In this document: one piece after another, positions 1 through 12,245 of the stretch
Position numbering within the stretch: the stretch's first letter is position 1
Layout: each line of letters opens with the position of its first letter
Origin: Theocolax elegans
Taxonomy: Eukaryota > Arthropoda > Insecta > Hymenoptera > Cerocephalidae
Length of the DNA stretch: 64,000 nt
Reading direction: 5' to 3'
Assembly (NCBI GenBank): GCA_026168455.1
Contig: CM047429.1
Location: 56,737,027 to 56,801,026 of the forward strand
The notes under the pieces: model-generated
The model's input: the letters and a program-made list of their open reading frames with translations, nothing else
Told to the model about the DNA's origin: nothing
Databases searched by the model: none
Translations under genes and position numbers: made by a program

Positions 1-263
1 GTTGAAGAAACGCACGCAGGAATCTCTTTCCATATATTAAAAATTGTAATCTACTGTACAATTTATTTTTTAAAAAGAAGCTATATTAATTATACTATTA
101 TTACAAAACCTATACCTTACTTACTCAATTTGAATTGGAAAATTCATTATCCGATCTAAAATCGATTTTCTCTGTAGAAGATAGAAAAATATTACTGCAT
201 TATTTAGTACAAACGTTAGGTACCTACAATAGAAAGTAAATATAGTTTATACTTCCATAACTT
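1..263. other. AT-rich non-coding DNA
   Basis: No open frame of note, no RNA gene and no repeat is visible before the palindromic element that begins near 264. Confidence 0.6.
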
Positions 264-714
264 TTACAATGAGAAAAATTTTTTAGTAAAATTTACTATT
301 TTAATGGTAAAAGGAGGACACACTTAAACAATTATAAAAATTACTATTAATAATGCTAAAAATTGCGATTATTAATAGTAATTTTTCCAAAATGGTGGAA
401 ATTTTTACCATTATTATTACACTGAGAAAAATTTTTAGTAAAAATTACAATATTGTCTAGTAAAAGAGTCACAGACTGCCAAAAATGAGAAAAATTACTA
501 TACTTTATAGTAAAATTTACTATAATTCTTGTAAATTTTACTATAAAGTATAGTAATTTTTCTCATTTTTGGCAGTCTGTGACTCTTTTACTAGACAGTA
601 TTGTAATTTTTACTAAAAATTTTTCTCAATGTAGTAATTTTTATAATTGTTTAAGTCTGTCCTCCTTTTACCATTGAAATAGTAATTTATACTAGCAAAT
701 TTTTCTCAGTGTAA
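264..714. mobile_element. Palindromic MITE with a second palindrome nested inside
   Basis: The two ends match as inverted repeats (left TTACAATGAGAAAAA; right end reverse-complemented TTACACTGAGAAAAA), and the match continues inward for about 80 bp, including the block TGGTAAAAGGAGGACA. The left arm carries an extra ~75 bp absent from the right arm. That extra part holds its own perfect 14 bp stem (TTACTATTAATAAT at 343-356 and its complement at 371-384). No coding capacity. Short length, terminal inverted repeats and full palindromy are typical of foldback-type MITEs. No clear target site duplication is seen, so the superfamily is left open. Confidence 0.8.
418..633. repeat. Inner near-perfect palindrome with ~100 bp arms
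   Basis: Bases 421-520 and the reverse complement of 531-632 differ at only two positions over about 100 bases, around a ~10 bp centre (TATAATTCTT). The arm ends resemble the outer element's ends (ACTGAGAAAAATTTTTAG), so this looks like a second member of the same family inserted into, or grown within, the first. Such a palindrome can extrude as a cruciform or give a long RNA hairpin if transcribed. Confidence 0.85.
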
Positions 715-1640
715 TAATAATTAACAAACACGAGACGATTCTAAAATATTACCTGGGAAAATCAATATCAAAGTTTTAATTGAAACAACGACAATATCCA
801 TCACCGGGAATTTTGTGTCATTGTTATTGTTCAATGTAAAATTAATTAGTTCCTGATGATAAGATAACTGTTACGCGCACACGCGCTCCACTGACGCACA
901 GGTACACACAGACACAAAAGGTTGCGTTGTGTATAATCGACGACACGAAGGATTTTGTCAAAGCCCGATAAATCAATCACCAAAATCTCTAATTGAATAT
1001 CGCGCGCGGCTACTTTTAAGCGATAACTAGCCAAATATAATTGCGTATAAATTATCGAGTTAACCATTGTACGTCCTCTCCTTCTGTCTTTTTATGTGCG
1101 CGTGTGTCACCAACCACGATGTACTCCGCGTACATATACGTCTACGTGTCTATATGGATGTACAATGAACGTGTGTTCAACCATAGCGACGAGTCTTCGA
1201 GGCAAAAGACGCGGTAACCGCGATCGGAGATAAATTTTCCGCAGATTTGTTTATTATCGTGCAACTTTAATTGCAACCACATAGACAGTGGTGCCGTTAT
1301 GTGTACACGATATCTACACACACGTCTATACATATACACACAATTGAATAAGCGCACCCTACTTAAAGATTGTAATGCATCAAGTATACACCGTGTGCGA
1401 TTATAAAACGACGAAAAGTAAAACGAGCGTACCCCATCTTTCTCTCTGTTATTCCGTTCTTCTCTATTTCTGGGTTTTATCTATTGGCCCATAAATTCCG
1501 TGCGGCACGGCACTAGCGTGGCCTGATGTATCTTCTGGCAAGAGAGACTTTATCGCCCCTCATTATCCATCAGGATAACGTCTCTACGGCCAATACAATT
1601 TGCAGCTGTTTCGCGTGTCTTCTCTCTAAACCGCTTCGAG

Positions 1641-1680
1641 CTCTCTCTCTCTCCCTCTCTCCCTCTTGCTTTCTCTCTTT
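1641..1680. repeat. CT-rich microsatellite
   Basis: Run of CT and CCT units; the complement reads GAGAG, the type of sequence bound by insect GAGA-type factors, but no promoter is evident next to it. Confidence 0.75.
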
Positions 1681-2333
1681 CCAGCTCTGATATCGCTCAT
1701 TTTTAGGAAACCATCGGTAAATGTGCCGAGCGACAACCATACTGATGGATATTCGGAAAATTTCGTCTTATGCATATGTACATATATATAACCTCGACGA
1801 AAGATTAGCGGTTTTAAATCGTATAGATTTACCTTTACTTTAAGGTTGCTAATGGATATTCACGGTTGTTTTACGGGCAAACTAGAAATTAACGCTCGAG
1901 CAATTGAGAAACTCGATGAAAATTGCCAAGACGAGTGAATATTATAGAACGTAGACACACACGAGGGGTTCATGTAAATAAATGCGTTATTATTTTTAAG
2001 TATAGGCTTCGTAATATCTCTCCCTCATATACAACGCTTTTCGAATACCCCTCATCGCCTTCGATGTATCGTTAAAGTGAATTTTGATATTATTAAAGAA
2101 TTATCATATATACAAGTATAAAAAAAAATATTTTAAGTACTTAATCTAATCGGTGAACATACTTTAGAATATATACCTAAATGTGAAAATTGCCTGGATG
2201 AACAATATTCCTCGTGCGGAGAGTAAAATATGCGTTGATGACGTAAAACCAACGTAAGGATAATATTATACAAAAACGTTGACTACTCTCCGCGATAATA
2301 GATAAATTTATTTACTTTGCTTAAAATACCAGT

Positions 2334-2354
2334 GTATATATATATATATATATA
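2334..2354. repeat. (TA)n microsatellite
   Basis: About ten uninterrupted TA units. Confidence 0.85.
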
Positions 2355-3110
2355 CGTGCACGCGCATGATTTATTAAAATATATATATACCGTATACAAT
2401 CCCCTCGACGAAATAAAATTGGTGATTAAATTTCATTCTCTGGTGGTTGGTGCACATATCGAAAGCGTACATATATATATATATGAAAATATCAGTTGTA
2501 AACGTACCGTAGTCGGTGAACCCGTGCGCTCGCCCGTGCGCCTATAGGTAAAACAAGTCAAACGCAGGCATCTCGCGAGCGCAAAGGAGATCACCGGGAA
2601 AAGTGCACGTTGGTTCGGAACGAAACGCGCACACAGAGTCTTGTAGTCCAAAGGAAGATAGGTTACGCGTGTCGGTGCAGGCTACAGGCTCTTCTATTCA
2701 AACCGATTTGTAACTCGAAACGTCCTGTAAAGCTACCGCGAAAAACATCCGTGCGCGTGATAGTCCGTTAATTAAAGTAATTCTCTCTCTCTCTTCTCTC
2801 CCCCCTCCTGCACGGGCGAACATATGCACGTATTGCTGTATAGTTACACCTCTTAAATAAAATACGAATCCCCTAAGTCTGGTGCGAGGGAGATAGAGGA
2901 TAACTACCTTTGAACCAGTTCTCAGTTTTTGCCTGCGGAAAGGCGCGCACATTTCTATTCACTCGTCCCTTTGACCGAGCTTTGCGCGCGCGCCTACTCG
3001 ACGCATTAACCGTACCACTGAAATTTTGCGAAGCCCCGGCCTCTCTTCTAATTATTATTCATATACCGAAAATCGTGAGCCCTCGAGATTCGTCGAGTAT
3101 ATGTATAGGT

Positions 3111-3128
3111 GTGTGTGTGTGTGTGTGT
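3111..3128. repeat. (GT)n microsatellite
   Basis: Nine uninterrupted GT units. Confidence 0.85.
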
Positions 3129-6100
3129 ACGCGTGCGGAGTGAGTGTGCGCGAGTTTCCTAGTCACTTTCGATTTGAATGGATCAAGGCATGCTGGATTT
3201 AAATGAATATATATGTATATTTAAATGTAGGGTGGATGGTGGTACATGTGCACCTTACTCGTTTCAGTTTAATGCAAGTAAATATAATGCCCGTGTTACG
3301 TAGTTTAGTCAACTCTATTTGATCATTATTTAATAGCTTGTTGTTATAATACTCGTGTTCGTGTCATGGCTAATGTACTTTTGTTATAACTACACATGTA
3401 CACTTGTGTTTTGCAAACACCCTGTGTAAACGTACTTATAAATACTGCAATTATAGGAAGTTTCATCTTGAGGATACCATCTTGGTAATATAATTTAATA
3501 CTGCGATTAAAAAATTTGAAACCCTACGTCGGATAGATGTTCAATCAGAACCAATGTTTCGATGCGTAAAGAAATGGTGAACGGATAATAAAATAGTAAA
3601 ACAATATCGCAAAGGAGCGGTAGTATCAAAAGTCAAGAATTGTCCAATCGGATTTTTCAAAGAGTAATAGGTAAGTAAGGAAAGACGACGATAAAAACGA
3701 AACGGAAACCAAACAAAATTCGATTCGAGCATTACGATATAACCACACGGAATATTCTTCGGTAACGTTGCTCTTTTTTTTTTTTAAACTATCGTCGCAT
3801 TTTCGCGCATGTACATATATGTATATGTTACTCCTACATTCCATTCGTTCCGCGCCTCCGAAGACAACGATACTGCGCACTCCATAGGCATTTAGGTGTT
3901 TCTTGCACCTGTATGGTATACTTATATATATACATATACATACATAAAAAGATTCAAACCATGAATGGTTATTGAAGAGACTGTGGTAGACCGCAGCACG
4001 ATTTCTTACGACACCTTTCCAATCTTCCCAATGATGCACACTGCAATAAATAATAATTCTTCAGCTTCTACTCTTGGCGTTGACTTGTTTCTACATTTTT
4101 TTTACTGTTTCATTTGCAGAACTTACGTATGTACAAACTACCAGGATAATCAAAGATGTTCCTATTATTTCTATTTCAAAGGTTATTTATGCATGCACCT
4201 ACACGCAACAAATTAATTTAAACGTTACATTTTAGTATAAATAAGTTCGTTTAATCACGGGTATTCGTGATTGTACGTTATCAACGTTGACAGTTCGCTT
4301 TGTGACATTTATGTTAATACCTCACCGTTTATATAGAAAATTACTTTATTATATTACGAAAATTTTCATTTGGTCAAAAAATCATTTTACGTTTACATAT
4401 ATTCCACCTGTGACACGCGAATTGATGTACGAACGGGTTCAATATGCAATGATTGTTTACTCGAGTCCGGCATACGCGGCAATGTAACTTTCATTCGCAC
4501 GATATGCGCATGTGACATTATATAAATCTTGTAATAATTAAAATTTACCAAACTCGATTACTATTGTATACGTATACATAGGTATATAGCGTAAAATAAA
4601 GTTTGGGATTCAACATCTAAAATTCTGACGTGCAAATATCTCCGAGTATATATATATATATATATAGGTATAGATTATGCTATTGTAAACATACATATTG
4701 AAAATACTCGAATTCATTCAACCGTAGAATCCTAAAACACACAGAAACATTAAAGTAAGTATATATACATGTATACGGATCGTGTTATAAATCTGTCGAG
4801 TATATAAACATAAAAGTGAGTCACAATTTTTCTCTCTCTCTCGTTCCCTCTCTTTTTGTACCGTTGACGAGTATAGTAATAACAAATAAAAGGATATAAA
4901 AACCCAGTAGGAAAAGATCTGGACAATATTTTTATTTAATACCTACTGCCAGGAACGATCGCAATGCGACGCAACATTAAGCAAAGACCTTTTGTCATCC
5001 GTAAAGAACGAACATCTTTATAGGTTTGCCCAAAAAAAAAAAAATAAATAAACGTTGGCGAAATGAATAACTGTACAATAAAAGAATGATTAGCATAAAT
5101 CAGAAGCCCGTGGTCGTTACTATATAGGTATATATATATAGGTATATACGCGAGCTCATTTATGTGAGTTTTGAACGACAGGGCAAAATGATTCGTCAAG
5201 TTGTCAACCACGGATGCACAATTGCACGCGCACCTACGATTAACCAGCCGGCGCGCATTACGCTATAAATCATAATATTGTCAGGATTTACATTCTCAGT
5301 GGTAGTCACCGTGCTGGGGCGCGCGAGCGCGTGTGAGGCTCGCCTCCATCCTGTCTTTTATCCTTCAACTATATATACGTGTGTGCGGCATAATGATCGC
5401 ACAAGTGGCTAAAACGTTTCGCCATCGTGCCATGATGGGAGGTGTATATAAGCCTGTCTCGTCTCACTTTATATACATTCGGAATATATATTTAGGCTTT
5501 ATAGGCGCAATGTGCAAGGTGTGAACTTGTCAGTTTCTACCCAGGCTACACACATGCACATTATCAATTATTTATCGAATACCCTGGCATCGCGGGTAAT
5601 AAGTCGGGGTTATTTCGTAAGACCGATTAATGGGGAAGGTTAAACGATCGGTTGATGATCTGTTTTAACGGCTATTGCACATACAGATATACGGAAAATT
5701 AGGCCAACTTTAATTATACTTCATTTTTCATCGATATTATAATGACGTGTTTAAAGTTGATTCAACGTGTATAATGGATCTATATATTTCACTGTTTTTA
5801 TATGCGAACGTTATTGCGTATTGTGATGTTCAAATAAGTACACTATGGTATACCTCTTTTCACTTTTTATCACATTTGTATTATTTATTATAATTACGAG
5901 AAATAATCATGAAACAAATTTTAACTTGTACTGAAGCCCTTACATTAAATACAAAGATTTGTACTTTGAATGCGGTAACCTAAAATCATTATAAAATTAG
6001 AAAACACACTACTTTATCAGATTTTATTAACCTGCGAAAGGTAAGATAACATTCTACCAAATAAATACTAAAATTCAGTAACGAGATAAAAAAACTACTT

Positions 6101-6321
6101 AATAGAGATTATTCGAAAAATAATAAGCATTTTGTGTAAGACAAAGAGGACATATCTCGAGATTCCCATTAAAATATGAAAATTCGAAGGTAGCCATATC
6201 CATTAACCCCGGCACTATCAATCACTCTCTAGCATCTGCAATTACGAATTCCCGGGTATTCTGCAACAAAAGTCCTCGTTTATACATATACGTACATACG
6301 TCGGCGTTCACAGCAAACAAA

Positions 6322-6466
6322 CTAACGTTTCCACTGCTTAACGAGCGCGTCGACGCAGTCCCTCATTTTCGATGCATTTCCACTCGCGATGGTCGCATTA
6401 AAGACACATTCCGTAAGTATATAGATCTCTCTCTTCAACGGTATATTGCGCAACTGTTCTCTTATA
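6322..6466 (-). CDS. Candidate terminal coding exon, function unknown
   Basis: On the minus strand a strong polypyrimidine tract ending in CTCAG (plus-strand 6467-6497) is followed by an open frame of about 48 codons closing at TAG. The frame encodes a segment with fairly balanced composition, including ILTECVFNATIASG and MRDCVDALVKQWKR, and the stretch is richer in G+C than its surroundings. These are the marks of a last exon. I do not recognise the protein family. The frame also continues upstream of the acceptor to an ATG at 6555, so it may simply be a chance 77-codon frame. No matching upstream exon could be joined with certainty, and no poly(A) signal was identified. Treat as a weak candidate. 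Confidence 0.22.
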
Positions 6467-7086
6467 CTGAGGATAGGGAGTGGGAAAGAGAGAAGAACCG
6501 CATAAGATTCGCAGTTGCGGTAGCACGGTAATACGCTAAATCTCACTTCGTGCATTGCTAAAAGTATCTACATGGATTTCGTATTGTAGTACAATAAAGT
6601 GTATATCTACTAATTTTCAAAAGTTCAACATTTTTTTTCTAAAGAACGAAAGGGATCATTTACACTGTATGGTTTTTTATTCCGAATTTAAATAATTAGT
6701 CGAATTTATTTTAAAAAGGATAATTATGTCTTTTCTAGTATGACAATTATTCTATTTGTATAAAGATGTCAACATATTTATTTCTCTTGGCGATCGAAAG
6801 ATTCAGAAACTATTCTCTATTTATTTAAGAGATGCAGTTCAAGTCTACCTAAACATTTGGCAGTATTTCTACTCGACTTATTCGACCGGCATCTTATATG
6901 CCTGGCTTTGATTAGTTGCTTCATTTGGCATCCTCAATATTTGGATGAGCTTCTGGCTCTTCTAGTTGAGCATCGTGTCAATGCTAATCATCGTGGCCGA
7001 TTCTCTACCGCCCCAAAGACATATTAACTATTGACACGTCTGTGGCTCGAATCTTTATTCTGATTGTATATATATAGATTATTTCT

Positions 7087-7305
7087 TCATTCGCGAGGTA
7101 CTTCTATGTATATCACTCTCAGTCTGATCATTGCCAAAGAAAATCCAATTTTTGTCACTTGGGCCGCCATGGCATTTGCAGTCATGCGAAGAAATGGAGC
7201 TTGCCTGTAGATACTAACAAAATCAGATAACAAATCCTTAAAACCTGTAGACCGGAAAGTTACATTAGAGTGAACTCGGTCCATCCATGTCCATTGTTTA
7301 CTCAT
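7087..7305 (-). CDS. Candidate small open frame, possibly an exon fragment
   Basis: A 72-codon frame on the minus strand from ATG (7305) to a stop at 7087. The translation is not low-complexity and has the alternation of a real protein in its middle (for example SIYRQAPFLRMTANAMAAQ). It lies about 0.6 kb upstream, on the same strand, of the candidate exon at 6322-6466. The intervening 6840-7020 is also relatively G+C rich and has a longish but stop-interrupted frame on the same strand. All three could be remains of one gene or of an old transposon. No family is recognised and no splice sites were settled, so a chance frame is quite possible. Confidence 0.2.
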   Translation of the reverse strand: MSKQWTWMDRVHSNVTFRSTGFKDLLSDFVSIYRQAPFLRMTANAMAAQVTKIGFSLAMIRLRVIYIEVPRE

Positions 7306-7765
7306 AATTTCTTATCTTTATGGTAAATCACAATCATTTCACTTACGCATAATGCAAGTACATACCATACTCTGATCTACCAGAAGACGCTATATTTTAT
7401 TACTGCAGTTTCTACACGTATGGATATCGGAGATTCTGAACTATACAAAGATAATAAAGCACGATTCAGATTTATAATTCTTTATCTAAAATTATATATA
7501 ACTACTATAATAAGCTGATCATGTTGCGACAACGTTATACATTTTTGCATAGATAGGTCTTGCATTACCTTACTTTTGTAAAATGTATATAACTATATAT
7601 GCCAACTTTACATACCTTGCATTAGTCTCTACGATTTTATACAAAATTAAAAAAGGATAATGCTTTACGCACATTGTTAATGTGCATTAAAAGATAAAAA
7701 TAATAAGCGTTTATTCAACTTTATACATATAGTCCTCGGATAGGTGGCTACTTCGAAACTCCGTA
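7306..7765. other. AT-rich flank of the nested transposon
   Basis: No gene, repeat or RNA feature seen. It supplies the left flank of the outer transposon; the last bases before the element read CTCCGTA. Confidence 0.5.
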
Positions 7766-8074
7766 TCCAGCATAAAAAAATTTAACTTTACCCAAGTTTT
7801 GCCAAATTTTCGATATGGCTAAACTTTATCCAAACTTAGCCAATAAGACTACAAAGGTCATAGAAAAAATGAAGGAATGTCATGCATAGTTTAGATTAAG
7901 TTAACATAAATACACATATATATTGCAGGTAGGTGATTTAAAGTTTTGAAATAAATTTGTATGAAATTTAGTATAACTTTGCCAAAAATGTCTTGAAATT
8001 TTGTTCAATGGTTAGAAAAAGCTTTAAATAAAGTTTCGCAAAATTTTATCAAAAGTTAATGTAAATACATTGTC
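7766..8074 (+). repeat. Left terminal inverted repeat of the outer transposon
   Basis: Matches the reverse complement of 20898-21257 with about 75-80 percent identity in blocks such as CCCAAGTTTTGCCAAA, CTAAACTTTATCCAAACTTA and TATCAAAAGTTAATGTAAAT. The outer ~130 bp match best; the inner part is gapped. The repeat is itself built from related AAACTTT/AGCCAAA words. Confidence 0.8.
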
Positions 8075-8107
8075 ATTAACGAAACATTCGAAAAGTTTCT
8101 ACAATCG

Positions 8108-8230
8108 TTTAGATTAAGTTTATATAATATTTAAGTTTATATAAATAATTAAGTTTATATAAAATTTAATTTAATTAGATTTTATTAAATTAAGTTTATA
8201 AAGTTAATATATAATTAAGTTTATATAAAA
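8108..8230 (+). repeat. Degenerate tandem repeat of TTAAGTTTATATAA
   Basis: About five copies of the word TTAAGTTTATATAA or close variants, with 3-25 bp spacers, just inside the left terminal repeat. Subterminal repeats of this kind can serve as transposase-binding sites in CACTA elements, but that role is an inference here. Confidence 0.6.
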
Positions 8231-8847
8231 ATCTATTACTATTTCGTAAAAATTTAGATACATATTTTGCATAATAATCGCGGAAAGTTTAAGGACAGTC
8301 CGTACTGATAGCTTCATAAATCCACCACCCGAATTTGCGAGCAGAAGTGGCGCTACCGTCAGATATGTTGAGTTCATATTCGACAATAATTAAAAATAGA
8401 GTTTTTACCACACAAAATCAGAGTTGAGCGCCATAGCTATTGATGTAATGATTAATTACATATTACTTTGTTGATCGAAAAGTCAGTATTTTAATTATTA
8501 ACATAAAGAGACTCTAATCAATCTCATTTTTGTACAATAAATATTATCATCCTAATATTATTGCAACTTAAGAAGCGTAAGATTAAATCACTATTTATTA
8601 TTTGCATTTCATCAGAAATGCGGCGTGAATCTGTTAATCATAGTTAAAAATGTTTTCACGTCTCGTTACAAGCTAGTCATTAAGCATTTACCGCTTTTTT
8701 AGCACCTTCATAGGAAACCAACTTGATCCCCATTTAGCAAACGTTTTGCTATTTTTTTCTTTAATGTGCGAATTAAATCTATTATTTTCCCGTAAACTGC
8801 ATCGATTTTGAATTTGATTCAATTCCATTTTACACATAAACAAAAGA

Positions 8848-11516
8848 AAAAAAGTACGTCGTCTTCGAGTTCATTCCCTCCTGACAATGAAGCTGATATT
8901 CGATCGGTTAACTCGGATATTGGTACCGCATATTATATAATTTCTTTATATTTATATATTTTATATAAATAATTGTGTTCGATCGCAGTGGCGATAGAAT
9001 TCGTTTAAATTTAATGATTTTATCGACTGAAAAATATATACGATTAATCCTAAATATTTTATATTAGTCTATTTTGAGGAAGCTAACGAAAGTGAGCTCG
9101 AACTAGAAACAACTTTTGATGATGATATTACAAATAATAGCAGCAGTTCATTGGACGAAGAGTCCGTGAGTAATGAAAAGGATTCCGAGGATGAAATGGA
9201 GGACAGCACATGGATAAATGCAGATGAATACATTTACGAGGGAGCTCCAATCACAGTTACAGAGAGTATTTTATCTATATTTACATAAGCTACGCGTTTT
9301 CAAATGTCAGGGAAACTTTTAGCAGGTGTTCTATCTCTCATAGCGTTGCACTTGAAGGCACCAAACAATTGCGTTTAAACTTTATATAAATTAAAAAAGT
9401 TCTTTATAAATGTAAAAGTGCAGTTAATCCGCCACTATTAATGCTTGGCGTGCTCTTTGCGATTAAGGAGATGTAAACCCATTAAAATAAAATCACTATT
9501 TATTTTTTCTTAAGCGAACAGTATACTTTATCGAAAAAACGCTCTGTAACGGTGTTGTATTTACATTAAAGATAGTCTATGAATTTTTTCAAATTTGTTT
9601 ATCAATAAATCAACGAGATTTTTGAGCAGCCGTGCAGCATTGTTTTTAGCTACATATTACCGACCAAAAAATGGTTATTTCTATATAATTCATTTTAAAT
9701 TAATTATTTTGAAAAAATCGCTCTGTGACGGTATTCTATTTGCTTTCAACATTATCTGTCAATTTTTTCAGATTTTTAATTCCATTAGTTTTTAAAATTT
9801 TTGGGATTTTAGAGGTAGGTTCCTGTAATTTGGGTATCACATCGCCTTAACAAATGCATGAAAGACGATATTAGCTATTTCATTGAGATACCGATAATAG
9901 ATCAATTAATATCTTTGTATGTATAAAAAACAGGATTTAAGGAAAACTTAGTAGACGGCAATTCACGTTCAAAGAAAATAATAGTAATTTTGAAGATATT
10001 TACGTCTATCGTTTGTTCCACAGAAACCATTGGTTCATATGTTTTTGAATGTTTTTCGAAATGATCTGAAACAATTGTATCGAGGAGTCAAATTTTTAGT
10101 TGCGAATACTAGAGCTGAATTACGCGCTCGAGCACTAATCATCGAAGGAACTTGTGATTTATGTGCAAAAGCTGTGTATATAAATATACAGCAATTTAAT
10201 GGTACCTATGGTTGCCCGATTTGCAGGATTCGAACTAAGCGTTTCAATAACGTACAATCATATCCTTTTGTCAATAAATTCAAAATAAGAACGATTGATG
10301 ATGATACAATAACAATATAGTCCGTTGAACAGCTCAAAGTACTAACGCAAATGTATACGGTGTAAAAAGTCCAACTTGCCTTAGTAAAATCGTACCCGAA
10401 TATATTAAATCGAATGCAATAGATGTAATGCATTGTATTTATCAAGGAATAACTATAAAATTGAATTTCTTTGGTTTGAAATCGAAAATCGTCTATTCTC
10501 TTTTAGACTTCACAAACATAGTAGATGAAAAAATTAAATGTTTAAGTGTGCCTTTATTTTTGCCTATAGAATTCCACGAAAAGTTGCTGACATTCATACT
10601 GGACGCATCCGAATTAAAATTATTTTTGTTGGTGTACAGTTTGCCAGTTCTAAAGAATATCATGTCAGCAAGATATTTTGAGCACCATATTTTGTTAGTA
10701 TACGCTATAAGTGCAGCGACGGTTTCAGAAAATATGATCGCTGCAATGGGAAGAGCTTTGACTGAATATGTTTCAAGAATTGAAACTTTGAATGGAAGAA
10801 AATACTTAACTTGTAACGTACATTTACTTCTTCATATATCCGACGATGTAAGAAAATTTGGTCCTCTTTGGACAATTAGCTGTTTCCCTTTCGGGGAATT
10901 GAATCTTAACGGAGTTTTAAAATCGTATGTACATGGTTCCTGGTACACAGAACTGCAAATTTATTATTCTGCGTCTACGTTTTTATCACTAGTAAGTTTG
11001 ATAACCAAAACTATGTAATCAGAGAGTGCAGTGTTCGATTTCTGCAAAAAAATCGATAATTCCGAAACTTACAGATATAAAACGAAATATTTGAACGAAG
11101 AAATGTTCACTGTAGAATTTATTACGGTTAAAAACATTCCTATGTGCATTTGTATCGATTGTTAATTAACGGCATACATTATGAAACGGAGGATTACGTT
11201 TTTACAAAAATCTCTAATTTTTCATGTATAAAATACAAGCATAATAATTTAAATTATATAGGTATTATTAATCAATTCATTATACTGTTTGTAATTGTGA
11301 ATGTAAAACAAAATGTTCTAATTGTAAGTTTGATTGTTTGATGTGTACTACAATGACAAGGTGCATTGTTTAAAACGCGCACCAATTTATACATACAGAA
11401 AGATAGAAAATGTTGTTAAGGCGATTGATATTACGGAGGTAATTAATGTTTGTTACTATTTCAATGTTGATGATTGTTATTATGCCGAGCGAGAAACTAA
11501 CAATATAGCGAAATAG
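8848..11516 (+). pseudogene. Broken transposase of a CACTA/EnSpm-like (TNP2/DUF4218) element
   Basis: Pieces of one transposase lie in order along the plus strand. First come a serine-rich segment (8848-8910) and an acidic segment ending in EGAPITVTESIL (9071-9288, stop TAA at 9286). The next piece contains SGKLLAGVLSLIALHLKAPN (9289-9378, stop at 9376), then TLYKLKKFF (to the stop at 9439). After a decayed stretch come FEDIY (near 9990) and a frame at 10030-10320 with GTCDLCAKAVYINIQQFNG followed by a CPIC pair. A shifted frame at 10329-11018 carries AIDVMHCIYQGI, LPVLKNIM and LTCNVHLLLHISDDVRKFGP, the DUF4218-like part. C-terminal pieces follow at 11144-11341 and 11334-11516. These motifs and their order are typical of animal TNP2-like transposases, which cut and rejoin transposon ends. 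At least four stops or frameshifts make it non-functional. Family assignment is from motif memory, not a search. Confidence 0.85.
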
Positions 11517-11646
11517 AATCCTCATTTTAAATACCTATAGCCTATATGTATGACTTTGGAAGTACTTTGGTGAAAAAATCAAAAACTTTTTCAAAAAAAA
11601 GTATTTATGTGTTTTTTGTGAAAAATGCTTCCCTGAGAATTACCTA

Positions 11647-11650
11647 TTAA
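11647..11650. repeat. Left TTAA target site of the inner element
   Basis: TTAA directly precedes the inverted repeat beginning GGGGGTTCC; an identical TTAA follows the right end at 20810-20813. TTAA duplication is the hallmark of piggyBac-type insertion. Confidence 0.85.
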
Positions 11651-11674
11651 GGGGGTTCCAAAGTCAATTTTTAT
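11651..11674 (+). repeat. Left terminal inverted repeat of the inner element
   Basis: Perfectly complementary over 21 bp to 20789-20809, then diverging. Confidence 0.85.
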
Positions 11675-11760
11675 CCTCCCTACCTTATCGACTGAGTAAA
11701 TCAAATAATCGATTATAATTAGATAATTATATTATTATACGGAGAAATAAGAGTTCATTG

Positions 11761-11953
11761 CCCTTCGTATATGGATTATTTAAGTGTGTGCAAAATTTGG
11801 GACAGCAAAATTATCACGTTTTTGTTTAAACCCTTACCAAAAATTTTGAGTATGCTGCGCCCGTCTCACATTTTTGGTAAGGGATTAAATACAAACGAAA
11901 TAATATTTTTATCTCAAACTTTGTACATAGTTAACTTATTCATATACGAAGGG
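11761..11953. mobile_element. ~190 bp foldback (MITE-like) inside the inner element
   Basis: Ends CCCTTCGTATATG (11761-11773) and its complement CATATACGAAGGG (11941-11953). The arms stay alignable along their whole length and close on a perfect 14 bp stem, CCCTTACCAAAAAT (11831-11844) with its complement at 11870-11883. Non-coding. Either a separate insertion or the subterminal hairpin of the inner element. Confidence 0.75.
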
Positions 11954-12245
11954 AAGTGTACTCATAAATATATTCAGTACATTAAAAAAAATAGTAGACT
12001 TTGATACCGCAACAGTAACAAAATAAAATCTTACGCCATAAATTACCGTTCGGTGGCGCTAGCGGTAGAAAGATACGAAGGTTACGCGAGCGCAGCAGCC
12101 GCCATCTTAGACTGTCGGCTGCACGGCAAACAGTCAACTTTTTCAAAGTTGTCGATTGGACGTGCAAACATATTGATATGCACACACAGGGATCATGAAA
12201 CAAAATTTTATGTTTATAGGTTAAACATTTAAGCAAATTAAATAA
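11954..12245. other. Unique segment between foldback and satellite
   Basis: About 290 bp, with a G+C-rich patch at 12055-12130 (GGTGGCGCTAGCGGTAGAAA). No gene seen. Confidence 0.5.

Larger units (their letters stand above)
715..6321. other. AT-rich non-coding stretch with microsatellites
   Basis: No coding region is supported over these 5.6 kb. Open frames of 60-140 codons occur on both strands but are low-complexity translations of TA, CA and CT tracts. Contents noted: a CT-rich tract near 1641-1680, TA repeats at 2334-2354 and 4650-4668, a GT repeat at 3111-3128, and a CpG-rich patch at about 2520-2760. It could be intronic or intergenic. Confidence 0.6.
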
